This document shows, one piece after another, positions 1 through 10,616 of a DNA stretch of 64,000 nt. Position 1 is the stretch's first letter. Every line of letters starts with the position of its first letter. Under the pieces are notes generated by a model, which saw only the letters and a program-made list of their open reading frames with translations, had not been told where the DNA came from and did no database searches. Both the position numbers and the translations under genes were made by a program. This DNA comes from Clarireedia homoeocarpa (lineage: Eukaryota; Ascomycota; Leotiomycetes; Helotiales; Rutstroemiaceae), in NCBI GenBank assembly GCA_001465935.1, contig LNKV01000041.1:124001-188000 (forward strand). The letters are read 5' to 3'.

Positions 1-143
1 GTTGCCAAATAGGTAGAACCTCCTGCATCAAGGGTTTGTGGCAGTTGCAAAGACTCGAAGTCTGCGAGTGAGAGGAAAATCAAGGAGCAGAGAAGAGCAT
101 ATCCCAAACGCTCATGGTGAAGAAATCCGATCATGAAAGCCAT
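1..143 (-). CDS. Secreted protein, N-terminal part only (runs off window)
   Basis: An open frame on the minus strand starts with ATG at 143 and stays open to base 1, so only the first 47 or so residues are visible. It begins MAFMIGFLHHERLGYALL, followed by a strongly hydrophobic stretch (LLCSLIFLSLA) and then DFESLQLPQ. That is a typical signal peptide with a likely cleavage just after SLA. The rest of the gene lies outside the window, so no family can be given. The frame is short and the start is chosen only because it directly precedes the signal-like segment. A chance open frame is possible but unlikely given the n-h-c organisation. Confidence 0.5.
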   Translation of the reverse strand, partial: MAFMIGFLHHERLGYALLCSLIFLSLADFESLQLPQTLDAGGSTYLA

Positions 144-727
144 ATCTAAGACCCAAGTCCAATGTATGCTAGCCGGAAAGACGGTTGGAGGCAAGAAAGC
201 AAGAAAGAAAAGAAGACAAGAAACGAAGTTATTGGTATGCGATGCAAAGTAGCACTTTTAACATTGCAGTAAGCACCCGTACTGAGTAACTCGTCCACAC
301 AGAGACTAGGAAGAAGACCGTCGTCCGACATAGCAGGGGTGGTTTTAATGCAGGGTCTCCGTCCTCAAAAATCACCGACATATTGAGAATGGAGAAACTG
401 GATATTTACAGATAAGCGCTCAAAGTGTGATGCTCAACCACCTATTTGGTCTAGGAAGAGGAAGTTGGGCTGAGGAATATTGCCAAGTAGTGGGGATTAT
501 GTAAAGTGTGCGTATGGGAAAATATGCAGGTGAGACCATGGAGCTTATTGACTCGCAGGGGCCCACTTAAGGCTAGGGTTGGTCCGTGGCTAAAATCTGA
601 GTCTTGTAACAACTTTTTTCAGCCATCTGGCTGCTTACATCCAAATTTCGACGCAAGTACCATAACGCCTTGATGCATAGCAAATCCATATGTCGTTCTA
701 GGAGAATCAAACAACAAGTGATAATAT
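144..727. other. Intergenic, divergent promoter region
   Basis: This gap lies between the minus-strand secreted protein start (143) and the plus-strand F-box-like gene (728). It probably serves both genes as promoter. I see no convincing coding potential: the open frame at 146-331 minus (61 codons) has no supporting motif. No repeat or RNA gene was recognised. Confidence 0.5.
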
Positions 728-1573
728 TTGTTTGGCGGTTTTTGGATCATGGGTGCTACATCACGAGTGTCCGAGAAAGGGGAAGGCCTGTCCACCACCA
801 CGAAAACGGATGGGGAAATTGCCGAAGTTGAGAGCCGTATCTCTGCGTACCGGAAGTTCTTCGATAATGACCACTTACTATGGGTTCTTCTCTCCAACAT
901 GAGTCAAGGAGAACTCTTACGGTTACAATGCGTATCAAGAAGATGGAAGGCCGCCATCGAATCGTCGTACGAGTTATGTTCTCAAGTATTTCGACCCCAC
1001 ACCATGGCTACCGATGATGGCTCAGTCCCGAGTTACAGATTCAACGTCTTTGTCTCTGATCGAATTCGCTGGAGTCCTGCAATGGAGTTGGATCAAATTA
1101 ACTCTTCGGACTTCAAATCAGTGCAAGGATCACCATGTCTGCAAGCTATGGCTATTCCGGGAGCGTCTTGGAGGTCTCAACTCATATGCTGGCCTGCAGT
1201 ATTTGATATCACCGTTTCTAATGAGGTCGGAGTAGAAGAAGGAGCACCACTACTGCGGATTACTTGCCCTTACCCAGCGGATGTCCAGGACACAAGTATC
1301 AAAGTTCCAGATGATGATGACGATATTGGTGAGGTGATGAAACTCAACATACGAAATTTCCCACACAATGAGGGCAAAGTGGTCAATGGAATCACATTTG
1401 AAGATCTTCTATATGCTACGCGCCAGCAATATATAGAGTATGACTATGCGTTTGAGGCAGTCTATGAGTATTTGGATCTCGAGACAGACGTAGCGGGGCA
1501 ATGGGCAACAGAGTTGACCATTCGAGAGGATCGTGGAATTCCGAATCTTGAGGTTACAATTCTTCTATTCTGA
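728..1573 (+). CDS. F-box-like domain protein
   Basis: Single-exon frame of 281 codons. Residues about 50-75 (LLWVLLSNMSQGELLRLQCVSRRWKAAIES) read as an F-box: a leucine-rich helix, the L-R-x-V-S-R-x-W core, then a basic end. F-box proteins are substrate adaptors of SCF ubiquitin ligases, and in fungi many are lineage-specific. The remainder is unlike any family I know and contains an acidic DDDDD stretch near residue 197. Two ATGs lie close together at the start (MFGGFWIMGATS). The second one, MGATS at 749, may be the true start because the first few residues look like leader. The 3' end sits 48 bp from the stop of the convergent minus-strand gene at 1622. F-box assignment is by eye; specific function is unknown. 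Confidence 0.65.
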   Translation: MFGGFWIMGATSRVSEKGEGLSTTTKTDGEIAEVESRISAYRKFFDNDHLLWVLLSNMSQGELLRLQCVSRRWKAAIESSYELCSQVFRPHTMATDDGSVPSYRFNVFVSDRIRWSPAMELDQINSSDFKSVQGSPCLQAMAIPGASWRSQLICWPAVFDITVSNEVGVEEGAPLLRITCPYPADVQDTSIKVPDDDDDIGEVMKLNIRNFPHNEGKVVNGITFEDLLYATRQQYIEYDYAFEAVYEYLDLETDVAGQWATELTIREDRGIPNLEVTILLF

Positions 1574-1621
1574 ACTGTAAGGCACATATATAATACAAAT
1601 TTGCTGCATTCTGAATCCCCA

Positions 1622-2099
1622 CTACTTGGTCAACTTTCTGATTGGAAGGGTATTGTTGGCTGAGGCCGTAGAATTGGTGCCAGTTGTAGCATTTGTGCCA
1701 GTCTGAACACCCTTGACTTTGTCTGTAGAATTTATGCCAAAGATTACTTCGTAAGGCTACCGAGACGTTAACAATTATATATCTCGAACGGAGGGAATAA
1801 CAAACATTTTCTAGTCCTTTTGCTAGATCAGCAATGTCCATTGCCTGTACGGTGTCCGCAAGATTTGTAGCCTTCTCTGCTACTGCAACACCACCCGTCT
1901 TGTCTTGGAATCCAGACTTAGGGCCCTAAAGCTGTCAGTAAGTGCTGAATGAAATGAACAGAGTATAACATACACCCATAACATAACCATTAGCAGGCAT
2001 TTCGAGATCGGATTGAACAACTTCATCAATTGCCATTGTGAAGGGTGACAAAAGAGCCACCACCATCGCAGGCACAACGTACCAAGCTGAGTATCTCAT
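1622..2099 (-). CDS. Small secreted protein, three exons
   Basis: Reconstructed by hand because introns break the frame. Exon 1 is 2099-1974 (ATG at 2099, 42 residues, signal peptide MRYSAWYVVPAMVVALL ending near FTMA-IDE). A 48-nt intron 1973-1926 starts GTATGT, ends TTTAG and keeps phase 0. Exon 2 is 1925 to about 1806 and reads GPKSGFQDKTGG, then AEKATNLADTVQAMDIADL. A second intron (about 1805-1703, donor GTTTGT, acceptor TTCAG) leads to exon 3, a Thr/Ser/Asn-rich tail with NATT, NST and NNT N-glycosylation sequons, ending LPIRKLTK and a TAG at 1622. The product is about 108 residues, cysteine-poor, with no recognised family; cell-wall or secreted localisation is inferred. Intron 2 boundaries are less certain than intron 1. 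Confidence 0.55.
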
Positions 2100-2477
2100 T
2101 CTGAAAATATGTCGGACTGTGAATTTTACGGGCGGATGAGGTGAAAAAGTCGCTTGCTCAACAACTTGGTTCCAGTATAACTGCACGGATCGAATGCCGA
2201 AAGACTTGATATTCGGGGATGCTGTGCCAATATCACGAATTAGATATCAGATTACTACAAACAAAAACCAACCGTAAACCACACTAGTGGCGGATTTGAT
2301 CTCGGTCGAGTTTCCATACTCGTAGTTCCAAGAGTGACAAGAGCGAGACTGGACTATTGGAAAACGCGGGAATTAGATTTTCCAGCGTGACATATGTCAG
2401 GCACAAAGTGGAACAGAGTGGAGGGGTCTCCCTCCGCCTTACGTTATCCCCGCTTTGTCAGCTCTAATTTTTAACCG

Positions 2478-2541
2478 GCTACCGCCTGTTACGGCCTATT
2501 GCGGCCTATTATAGCCTATCACCGCCTATCACCGCCTATTA
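2478..2541. repeat. Decanucleotide tandem repeat (about 6 copies)
   Basis: About six imperfect copies of a 10-bp unit, consensus CCGCCTATTA with variants such as ACGGCCTATT and ATAGCCTATC. It abuts the coding remnant at 2539-2860. No function is evident. Confidence 0.8.
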
Positions 2542-2860
2542 CCACCAAGAATATCGGTTTCGCCAAACTCGGATTACAAATCCTTGGCAGCGGTGCAAAA
2601 CACCCACTGGAGAAAATTTCGTCGACTTCACATCCGGCTGACATACTTTATGATTAATTACTAAGTTACCACAATCCGAAATAATGTGGTCAATAAACGC
2701 ACTTTGTCCGAATGCGGTTCTACTAGCCGACGCCCACCCTTCATTATTCTCACGAGTCACCTGCATGAAGGATCCCGCTACTGCATACAGGGTGCTGGTG
2801 GGGCCTTCAAAGGCTTGGGAGAAAATTTGAAGTTGTGGATCAAGATCGACACATGATCGA
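2539..2860 (-). pseudogene. Unassigned coding remnant or exon
   Basis: On the minus strand an open frame runs from about 2860 through 2541 with protein-like composition. It includes VDLDPQLQIFSQAFEGP and GSFMQVTRENNEGWAS, then FIDHIISDCGNLVINHK. Immediately after NHK there is a GTATGT that could be an intron donor, but I find no continuing exon, and the frame runs into the decanucleotide repeat at 2478-2541. No upstream start codon in frame is followed by a plausible N-terminus. I read it as a leftover of a gene truncated at the repeat. It could also be an internal exon of an unresolved gene or a chance open frame. Family unknown. Confidence 0.3.
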
Positions 2861-3101
2861 GTAAGAAATTAGATGCTGCTGAACCCGGTTAACAGAAAGG
2901 GTCACTATGTTCTCTGACTTTGGCCCAGGCCATGCATGGGCTTGAGAGTTAGATTACCTATTCTGGACCAATCAGTTGACATGCAGAGTGCTTGCTAATA
3001 TAGTGACAGGTCTTCAGAATTTCAATATGTACGCCTCGTTTCTCGATTGCGCATCCCATAGTTCTTAGCCAGCGTCGACCAACGCAGGTTACGCAGTCAC
3101 A

Positions 3102-6100
3102 ATGTGTCGAAGCACACGTCGGACGACGACCTTCTCGTTCAGCCTTTCTTTTCTGGTGTTGCACCTTCTCTTCCTAACTACAGAATGTTTTCCTCATCAA
3201 TACAAGCCCATTCATTCTTCGAAGTCCACTCTTCACGTTCGGAAGAGTTTAGAAGGATATCCGATATCCCATTCAGTACCTGAACTTGAAGTTAGAGATC
3301 TCGCAAGTGAAGAGATTCTCAAGCGACAGAATGCAGGCTACTGGTATGAGAACATCGCTCATGGCACTCCCTCTTTTGGAGCTGCTGGCTATCAAGTATT
3401 TCGAAATGTGAAGGACTACGGAGCCAAAGGAGATGGCTCAACAGATGACACAGAAGCCATCAATAGAGCAATTACAGATGGCGACAGGTGTGGACAAGCC
3501 TGTGGTTCGTCGACAACTACGCCCGCTGTTGTGTACTTTCCTGCCGGTACTTACATCGTCTCCAAGCCGCTGATTCAGTACTACAACACTCAGTTTGTTG
3601 GCAATCCAAACTCAGTTCCGATTCTCAAGGCTGCTCCAACATTTGAGGGTATCGCGGTTATTGACAGTAATGTTTATATACCACAAGCAAGCGGAGCTCA
3701 ATGGTATATTCCTCAAAGCAACTTCTACAGACAGATTCGAAACTTCGTAATCGATTTGTCCGGTTGTCCTAATGTTACACCGGATGGATTTGGTGCGATT
3801 TCCCCTTTCCATAAATTGTTTCTGAACTTCTCTAACATGATACAGCTCCGACCGGTATCCATTGGCAAGTCGCTCAGGCTACTAGTCTCCAGAACATCAA
3901 ATTCATCATGAGCCAAGCCGCAGGCACAACTCATATTGGAGTCTTCATGGAGAATGGGTCTGGAGGTTACTTAGGGGATCTCACTTTCATCGGAGGTGCT
4001 ATTGGAATGCGATGCGGTAGTCAGCAGTTTACCTCTCGAAACCTGAACTTTCAGTTTTGTAGCACTGCAATCGAAATGATTTGGGTAAGTTAGAACAAAA
4101 ATCTTTGAGTACAGCGACTAAATTTTTAGGATTGGGGCTGGACCTGGAAAGGACTGAATATTGCCAACTCTTGGGTAAGAGAACAAGCCATCCTTAGATT
4201 TATTCAAGGCTAATTTGAAAGATCGGCATCAATATTACGGCACTTTCAAGTACTACTGCTTTACACAGACAAGGAGTTGCTGCGATCACAATCCTGGACT
4301 CAGTAATGACAAACGTGTAAGTTGGAGCTTGCTTCGGAACCAATGATATCAGCTAACTTAGAACTGCAGCCCTATTGGTATTCTCACCTCAGGAACTACC
4401 AACACAATGTTGGAAAACCTGCAGTTAAACAATGTGCCCATTGCAATTGGATATAGCGGAGGACCAACGGTACTTCAAGGAGGAGATATCCTCATAGACA
4501 ACTACGGAGACGGCAACAACTTTGTTCTGACTGAATCCACGATGTCTTCAGGGGTCTTGAGGGGCCCTTACGGTACTTCAGCGAAGAGCAAAGCATCGTC
4601 TTCTCTCCGAGATAGCTCGGGGTGGTTTGCTAGATCTAAGCCGCAGTATGAAAGTGTTGCCCCTGGTGGATTCATGAATGTTAAGGACGCTGGGGCAAGA
4701 GGGGATGGTGTTACTGATGACACTGTCGCAATCCAAACTGCATTGAATACCGCAGGGTCTAATCAAATTCTGTATTTCCCTCACGGCAGTTACATCGTCA
4801 CCGATACAATCAAGATTAATCCTGGAGCGAGGATTGTCGGTGAAGCTTGGAGTGAAATCATGGGAACTGGATCAAACTTCGAGGATATCTCTAATCCACG
4901 AGTTATGATACAAGTCGGGACAGCGGGTCAAACTGGCGTAATTGAAATTTCTGACATGATATTCACAAGTAAGTCTTGAAGTTGTCACCTTATAATTATG
5001 CAATACAATAGGTCTAACATCTTATAGCATCCGGTGCAACAGCAGGAGCTATCCTAATGGAGTGGAACATTGCTGAGTCCTCTCAAGGATCTGCCGCAAT
5101 GTGGGATGCTCATTTCAGAGTTGGTGGAGCAGCTGGCACTGATCTCCAATATAAGGACTGTCCACGGGAAGAGGCCGCAGTAAACACAAAGTGTATCGCA
5201 GCAACGACTTTGATGCATGTCACTTCATCTGCTAGTGGTTATTTTGAAAACGTCTGGGTCTGGGTTGCAGATCACGATCTCGATATTCCATCTCAGGATC
5301 AAGTCAGTATATACGCGGCACGGTGCCTTCTTATCGAATCGACCAAACCAGTTTGGCTTTGGGGAACTGGTAGCGAGCATTGCACCTTCTACCAATACCA
5401 CTTTTATAAAGCACAGAATATCTTTGCAGCAACTTTGCAAACAGAAACGCCATATTATCAACCAGAGCCCAAAGCTCCAGCCCCGTTCACCGGAGCTTAT
5501 GCACTCGAATCTGATCCTACGTTTTCTTATTGCGATCCAGCATCCACGACATGTGCTCTTGCATGGGGACTTGAGATTATCGGCAGTAGCAACATCATGA
5601 TCTATGGAGCTGGTTTCTACAGTTGGTTCTCGTGGTATTCACAGGTCTGTCTCGCCGCTGAGACTTGCCAGGAGCGAATAGCCCGAGTCTTCGATAGTAC
5701 TAATATCTTCATCGCGAACCTCTACACAAAGGGATCTAGCTCTATGATCCAAGGAGCTCAGTCGCAAGATATTTTGGCCATCGACAACATCGATGGCTTC
5801 CTAGGAACAATTGTGGGCTGGAGTGGATTCGATCTTCCCGGAAAGCTGGACACGCCGACATCTGTTATTCCCCTTCCTGCTTGGATATGGGATGTTCCCA
5901 ACCCTACAGTTTATTGCCACATTCCTTGCACCATTGCTCCACCACCTACCCCTATCCTTCCTATCCAACCCCCACCATTCACTGCGACAATTTCAGGCTC
6001 ACCCGTTGTTGTTACACCTCCTGCTATCACCAATCCAGGTCTTGATATTATACCCCTACCAGTTGTTCAGTCGCCTACTGATACAGTGGTCCCGGTCATT

Positions 6101-7644
6101 GTCCCAACCCCTGTCATCAAAGTACCCCCTATCGCCCCTCCAGAAAATATTCCTGGAGGGCCACTTCCGATTCTGCCTCCTCCAATCCCAATGCCGATTC
6201 CCCTGCCACCACCTCCGTTTGCATGCCTTCAATTCTGTGGTCCACCATTCCCCCCAATTTTGTAAGTTTTTCTTGACGTCTCTTGCCTCCACCTATAAAT
6301 CAGTCTACAAGATACTAACATTTCAGACCTCCTATTGTCATCATGGATGGTCCGCCACTTCCTGTTGGAGCTCCTCCACCACCAATCGCTGCTGATCCGG
6401 ATGACCCAGATGATACAGAAGAGGACGAAGAAGAAGAATTAGGTTGTATTGCTGCCAATCCCCTTAACTTTGGTTCCGGTGATGGCAACACACCTTGGCC
6501 CACCACTAGTGACGTTCCGACATGGGGAACCACTGCTCCCTCTGGAAGCAACTGTGATTGGACTGGATCGGTAACTCATCTCGAGAACACCCTCAACATT
6601 GCGGTAGCATCAGGATCAACCTCTTTCTCATTCAACGCTTTTGAGATTATGAATGTGGGAAGCGCTTATGGGATCTCGATGTCAGGAGCAACCATGCAAG
6701 TCTACGCACCGGGTGTTACCGGCTGGAGCACTAAAAACACACCGAGTAGTCCTGGAGGAACCAGCAATAGGAACTTCATCACGCTTGACGTTCCACGGAA
6801 TCCTCTTGCCAGTATGCTACCCCTTCCGTATCTCAAGATTGTACAATGCTGACGAATCGCGTTTAGCTGAGATTTTGGTGACTGGAAGGCTCAGCCAAAA
6901 TGTACCACAAGTTCAAGTGCGCATTATTTTCGAGGTATGAAACCTGTTCTAATTACAAACTACAGTATTTGTACTAACTCAAACAGGCATCCACATCGTG
7001 TGGAGGCAAAGGCATTGCTGATCCAGAGGGTAGCAGTGGGGGTAGTGGAGGTGACGGAGGTGACGGAGGTGATGGGGGAAGCACAAGTGGAGACTTACTA
7101 GGCGAGTACCCAACGCGCTTAGACGGTACGATCGAATGCAGCGGCTCTCGTTCCGACGGTGCTGGTACTAGAAACATGCGCGACTGCTTATTTACACCCG
7201 GCTCGTAAGTAAACTCACTCCTCCCCCCAAGCCCAACTACTTAAGTAACGATATGCTAATTCCCTCCACAGCGTCATCGTCCAAGGCCAAAGGTTGAGCG
7301 TGGATCAAATCATCTCCAGCGAAAATGTTAACGGCAACTGTCTCCGCTACGGCGAAACGAAAAACGCCGAAGGCGTTATCACGAACACCTGGTGTGTAGT
7401 ATACCAAGAATCCGGATGCGCGTTTGTCATTTCAGATAAAGCCACATCGTTTGGAAGTTGCTTCCCTGGTCATAGCATTATTGGTGGACAAGTATTCTAT
7501 GATTTTGCGAGACTGAGCGCGAATCAATGTCCGGGGACGGGAATCAGTGCGATGGCTGCGGGACCGTTCCAGCCATGCAATTGGGCGGCTCAGACGCTTT
7601 GTTTGACGAATCCGGCGCATCCGGAGATTTGTGGAGTGAATTAA
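3102..7644 (+). CDS. Secreted GH55-type beta-1,3-glucanase with long C-terminal extension, ten exons
   Basis: Exons by splice signals and phase: 3102-3792, 3846-4084, 4130-4174, 4222-4316, 4370-4968, 5028-6261, 6327-6811, 6867-6934, 6987-7204, 7272-7644. They sum to 4047 nt (1348 residues) with every junction in phase. A signal peptide (FSLSFLVLHLLFLTTECF) opens the protein. Two pectate-lyase-like repeats carry the signatures VKDYGAKGDGSTDDT (about 103-117) and VKDAGARGDGVTDDT (about 460-474), the hallmark of family GH55 exo/endo-beta-1,3-glucanases, which act on fungal wall or storage glucan. The catalytic region ends near residue 840. Then come a Pro-rich linker (850-990), an acidic block (DDPDDTEEDEEEE), a module of about 150 residues, a Gly/Asp linker (SGGDGGDGGDGG) and a Cys-containing C-terminal module. 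GH55 enzymes are usually 750-1000 residues, so the tail is extra. Intron boundaries are predicted. Confidence 0.85.
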
Positions 7645-7854
7645 GGGGGCTAAGGGGGCGAGAAAATGTTGTTATGAGGAGGGTCTTGACCTCACATGAT
7701 GTATTTATTGTATACCTTTGAATTGTAGATTTAGAGGACTTTATGTATGAATATGACTATATAATTGATGTAATGCTAACGCTTATTCTGTGCAATCAAG
7801 AATAATAGAAGATCTCGGTACAACAAACAATTTAGTTACACTGCCGTTCATTAG

Positions 7855-9075
7855 TTATTTGCCTCGTCCAGCAACCCATCCCCTAACATCCCCTTCAATA
7901 TCAACATTATACAACCACCGTAAATCAAACGGCTCCCGCGTCTGTTCTTCAGCTCCAGGCAAGCGCCTCAAATCAACCTGTTTATTCAACCCTATAATTT
8001 TCTCAACCCGTGCCTGTCGATATTCCTGCCAATACTTAAGCGAACCCCTCATACTAATCTTATCTACGCGCATGTTCAGCTCCGCCAGCAACAAAGCCAA
8101 CATATAACCATCCTCCACAGCCAGATTAATCCCTTGCCCTGCCGACGGCGGGACAGCATGCGCCGCATCTCCCAGAATCACCACGCGCCCCTTTGGCGAG
8201 CGCCATTCCGCGAGTTCGGGCACGATGTAGAAGGGCCATACATTGATGTTGCTGTTGAGATCAATATTCGAAACAGCACGATGCACAATCTCCGGAAAGA
8301 GTTCATTGCCGCTTTGCAAGAATTTGATTAGTTCTTCCTTATCCTTCCAGCCGTCCCGGGTTTTCTCTTCCATGCGGAATTGCTTCCCGATGAGAACTTC
8401 GGATCCGTCGCTTTGCTGCGGCGCAATAACGAACGCGCCTTTGGCGCTGACGATGGTAACAGGAATGTGGTAGTTCTCTGGGAGCTGCAACTGCGATGTC
8501 GGGACTGCGGCGGTGATGCCCGCTAGACCCGTATACGCCGGTTCCAAATCCGGGTATAAATACCGACGAACGCTCGAATGAATACCATCCGCGCCTACGA
8601 GCAGTGCAGCCGAATCTCTTGTCCCGTCTGTGAATTCCCACTCCACGAGATCCGATTCCTCGGATTCAGAAACCACGTGTGAGAATTTCTTCCCAAACTC
8701 AACACCAATGCCGCGCTCCTTCACCATCTCAAGCAACACGTCAATCAACACATATCTATAGACTCGCAACCCTCTAAATCCGTATTTTGCCTCCCCGCCA
8801 AATTCTTGTATTTCGAGGAGTTTACCAGCAGTGTCTTTGTACTCAGAAGTATCGAAGTTGTAGCCTTGGGTGCGGATGCGCTGGTATATGCCGAGGGTCT
8901 GGAGGATGCGGAGAGAGTTGGGGGAGAGCATTATCGCACCGCCGATGTTGAGGGGAGAGGGGCGGCTTTCGTAGATTTGACAAGGAATTTTGCAGTGCTG
9001 AAGAGAGAGTGCTAGGATGAGGCCGGAGATACCTGCGCCGATGATGGCGATTGAGGGGGGTGTTGTGCTGGTCAT
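7855..9075 (-). CDS. FAD-dependent monooxygenase (salicylate hydroxylase-like)
   Basis: Single exon, 406 residues, starting MTSTTPPSIAIIGAGISGL. The N-terminal Rossmann GxGxxG (about 13-18) binds the ADP part of FAD. The LLVGADGIHSSVR motif (about 158-170) is the conserved DG motif that contacts FAD and NAD(P)H. VILGDAAHAVPPSAGQG (about 300-316) is the GD motif that binds the ribityl chain. This trio defines the class A flavoprotein aromatic hydroxylases (FAD_binding_3), which oxygenate phenolic or polyketide substrates with NAD(P)H. The substrate cannot be read from sequence. The gene converges on the GH55 gene (211 bp between stop codons). Its promoter carries two CGGATCCG palindromes (9239-9286). 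Full length, no breaks seen. Confidence 0.9.
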   Translation of the reverse strand: MTSTTPPSIAIIGAGISGLILALSLQHCKIPCQIYESRPSPLNIGGAIMLSPNSLRILQTLGIYQRIRTQGYNFDTSEYKDTAGKLLEIQEFGGEAKYGFRGLRVYRYVLIDVLLEMVKERGIGVEFGKKFSHVVSESEESDLVEWEFTDGTRDSAALLVGADGIHSSVRRYLYPDLEPAYTGLAGITAAVPTSQLQLPENYHIPVTIVSAKGAFVIAPQQSDGSEVLIGKQFRMEEKTRDGWKDKEELIKFLQSGNELFPEIVHRAVSNIDLNSNINVWPFYIVPELAEWRSPKGRVVILGDAAHAVPPSAGQGINLAVEDGYMLALLLAELNMRVDKISMRGSLKYWQEYRQARVEKIIGLNKQVDLRRLPGAEEQTREPFDLRWLYNVDIEGDVRGWVAGRGK

Positions 9076-9238
9076 TTTGAAGGTGTTGGTCTAGTTGGGA
9101 AGGGACTTGTAGAAAGACTTGTGTGATGAGGCTAGTTTGGCAGTGTAAAGTATAATAAAAGAACAGGAGATGTGATATATAGATAGGATATGAATGTTCT
9201 GGTGTAGTATTTATATGTTTATAGAATCAAGAAGTCTA

Positions 9239-9286
9239 TTCGGATCCGAACATTCTGCTTATCTCCGGTAGAATTCGGATCCGAAT
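9239..9286. promoter_or_regulatory. Paired CGG-AT-CCG palindromes upstream of the monooxygenase
   Basis: Two perfect 12-bp palindromes, TTCGGATCCGAA, lie at 9239-9250 and 9274-9285 (the second extends to 14 bp, 9273-9286). Their centres are 35 bp apart and 164-210 bp upstream of the ATG at 9075. Everted or inverted CGG triplets are the classic half-sites of fungal Zn(II)2Cys6 dimers; here CGG and CCG are spaced by two bases. Binding by such a factor is an inference. A further CGGATCCG occurs at about 10838. Confidence 0.45.
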
Positions 9287-9622
9287 AAGTTCTCAAAAAG
9301 TACTTCGGGGCACAGCAAATCTTCCACTCTCCTACTTCTCCTATTACATTATGAGCTTTTACGACCATTGATTATTTGAGTTTAGAGCTATATATTTCTT
9401 GCCAGCTAAAGGGTCTTTTACCACAGCCGGTGTTTTAGTTACTACTATCATCTTCACCCTTCATACTTCTCACAACTGTAGCGATTGCATTACGGATTGA
9501 AAGTAACCAAAGTCATAGTTCGTTAAGCTCACAAATACATCAATTCATACACCTATCTAGCTTGATAATTAAATCTCATTTATAAAAACTTCCTTTCATA
9601 ACCTAACCTCTCCACTTCATTC

Positions 9623-9720
9623 CTACTCCCCTCCCCTCTTCTGCCCCACAACACAAACCCAAAGAGTGTCACAGCAAATCTCTGCGTTCTCTTCAACCAA
9701 CGACTCCATAAACGCCCTCA

Positions 9721-9763
<43 letters not shown>

Positions 9764-10616
9764 GTCCTTCTCCGTCACCACCACCTCAGAGCCCCGCGCC
9801 GAATCCTCCAAACCCAATGAATTGCTGTGCGCCCATAACTGTCTGTGTCTGCTCTTCGGCAGTATACCATGGCGTTCCAGCACATACATTCTGTGTTTCT
9901 TGTAGAGAATTGGGAGGGAGTCGACCCAGCTGGGGTGGCGTGTGGTATGTGGTTAGTAATTTTGTGAGTGGTATACGAGTGAGACATATGTGGTGATGTT
10001 CGACTTACTGGTATGAACTACTGGGTTCAGGCTGATGCCAAATTTTCTCTAATCGGGACATGCCAATGACAGGGCGGGGGGGAGCCGCTGGTTTTGTAGA
10101 CTTTAGTTTTGAGGGCGTGGGTTTCGAACCATTGCAATTAGTCCTTGGGTTCGACGTGGATTTTAGTAAGAGCTTTAATTCAAACTTGAGGACCAACCTA
10201 CTTAATAAGGAGATCAAATCAGTGATGAGCGGCTCCGCTTCCCCGTCGTTCACGTAGCATAGAGCGAAATGGAGATTACCCACATATAAGTCCCGAGCGT
10301 TTCCCGTGAGAAAGGCTTGAAGGCATCCTATGTGAACAAGTTCACGTTCGCCGGTAGCCATTCTTTGGGTAAGAATTGTGCAGGGGAGATATCGAAACCG
10401 CTGAGTTGGCCTGTTCTTGGACAGGTATCGCTAAGCTCAAGGAGCCAGATTCTGGATGAGATGTTAGCGGGATATTTTGTGCTTTTTGGCTGGCTTAACA
10501 CTACCCTGTGCCGGTGCCAATATCGGCTATGTGGAGGTCTTTCTGGGGGAAGTTTGATTTTTGCATGCAAGAGGTAGCCGCATGCTTCTGCTACTAGCTA
10601 GTGCTTGTAATTCAAC
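9623..10616 (-). pseudogene. SAM-dependent methyltransferase pseudogene
   Basis: Reading the minus strand across frames gives a methyltransferase in order. It starts near 10616 with LNYKH, then CGYLLHAKIKLP. After a shift of frame comes motif I LHIADIGTGTG (about 10510-10540). A clean intron 10504-10452 (branch CTAAC) follows, then IWLLELSDT, FDISPAQF and PKEWLPANV. After that the gene is broken: a TAG at 10330-10328 inside LFT-DAFKPF, a frame change into VNDGEAEPLI, a TAA at 10140-10138 inside VEPKD-LQWFE, and further stops. A well-formed intron (about 10006-9952, GTAAGT to CCCCAG) precedes HWVDSLPILYKKHRMYVLE. The last exon contains the C40 run as poly-glycine and ends at 9623. Motifs match the LaeA/UMTA-like fungal methyltransferase group. 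Several stops fit C-to-T changes of CAG or CAA. The 5' end is not resolved. Confidence 0.7.
9722..9761. repeat. Homopolymer of 40 C
   Basis: Uninterrupted run of 40 cytosines, followed by GGG. On the minus strand it would encode about 13 glycines near the end of the methyltransferase pseudogene. Such a run is unstable and hard to sequence, so its true length is uncertain. Confidence 0.9.
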
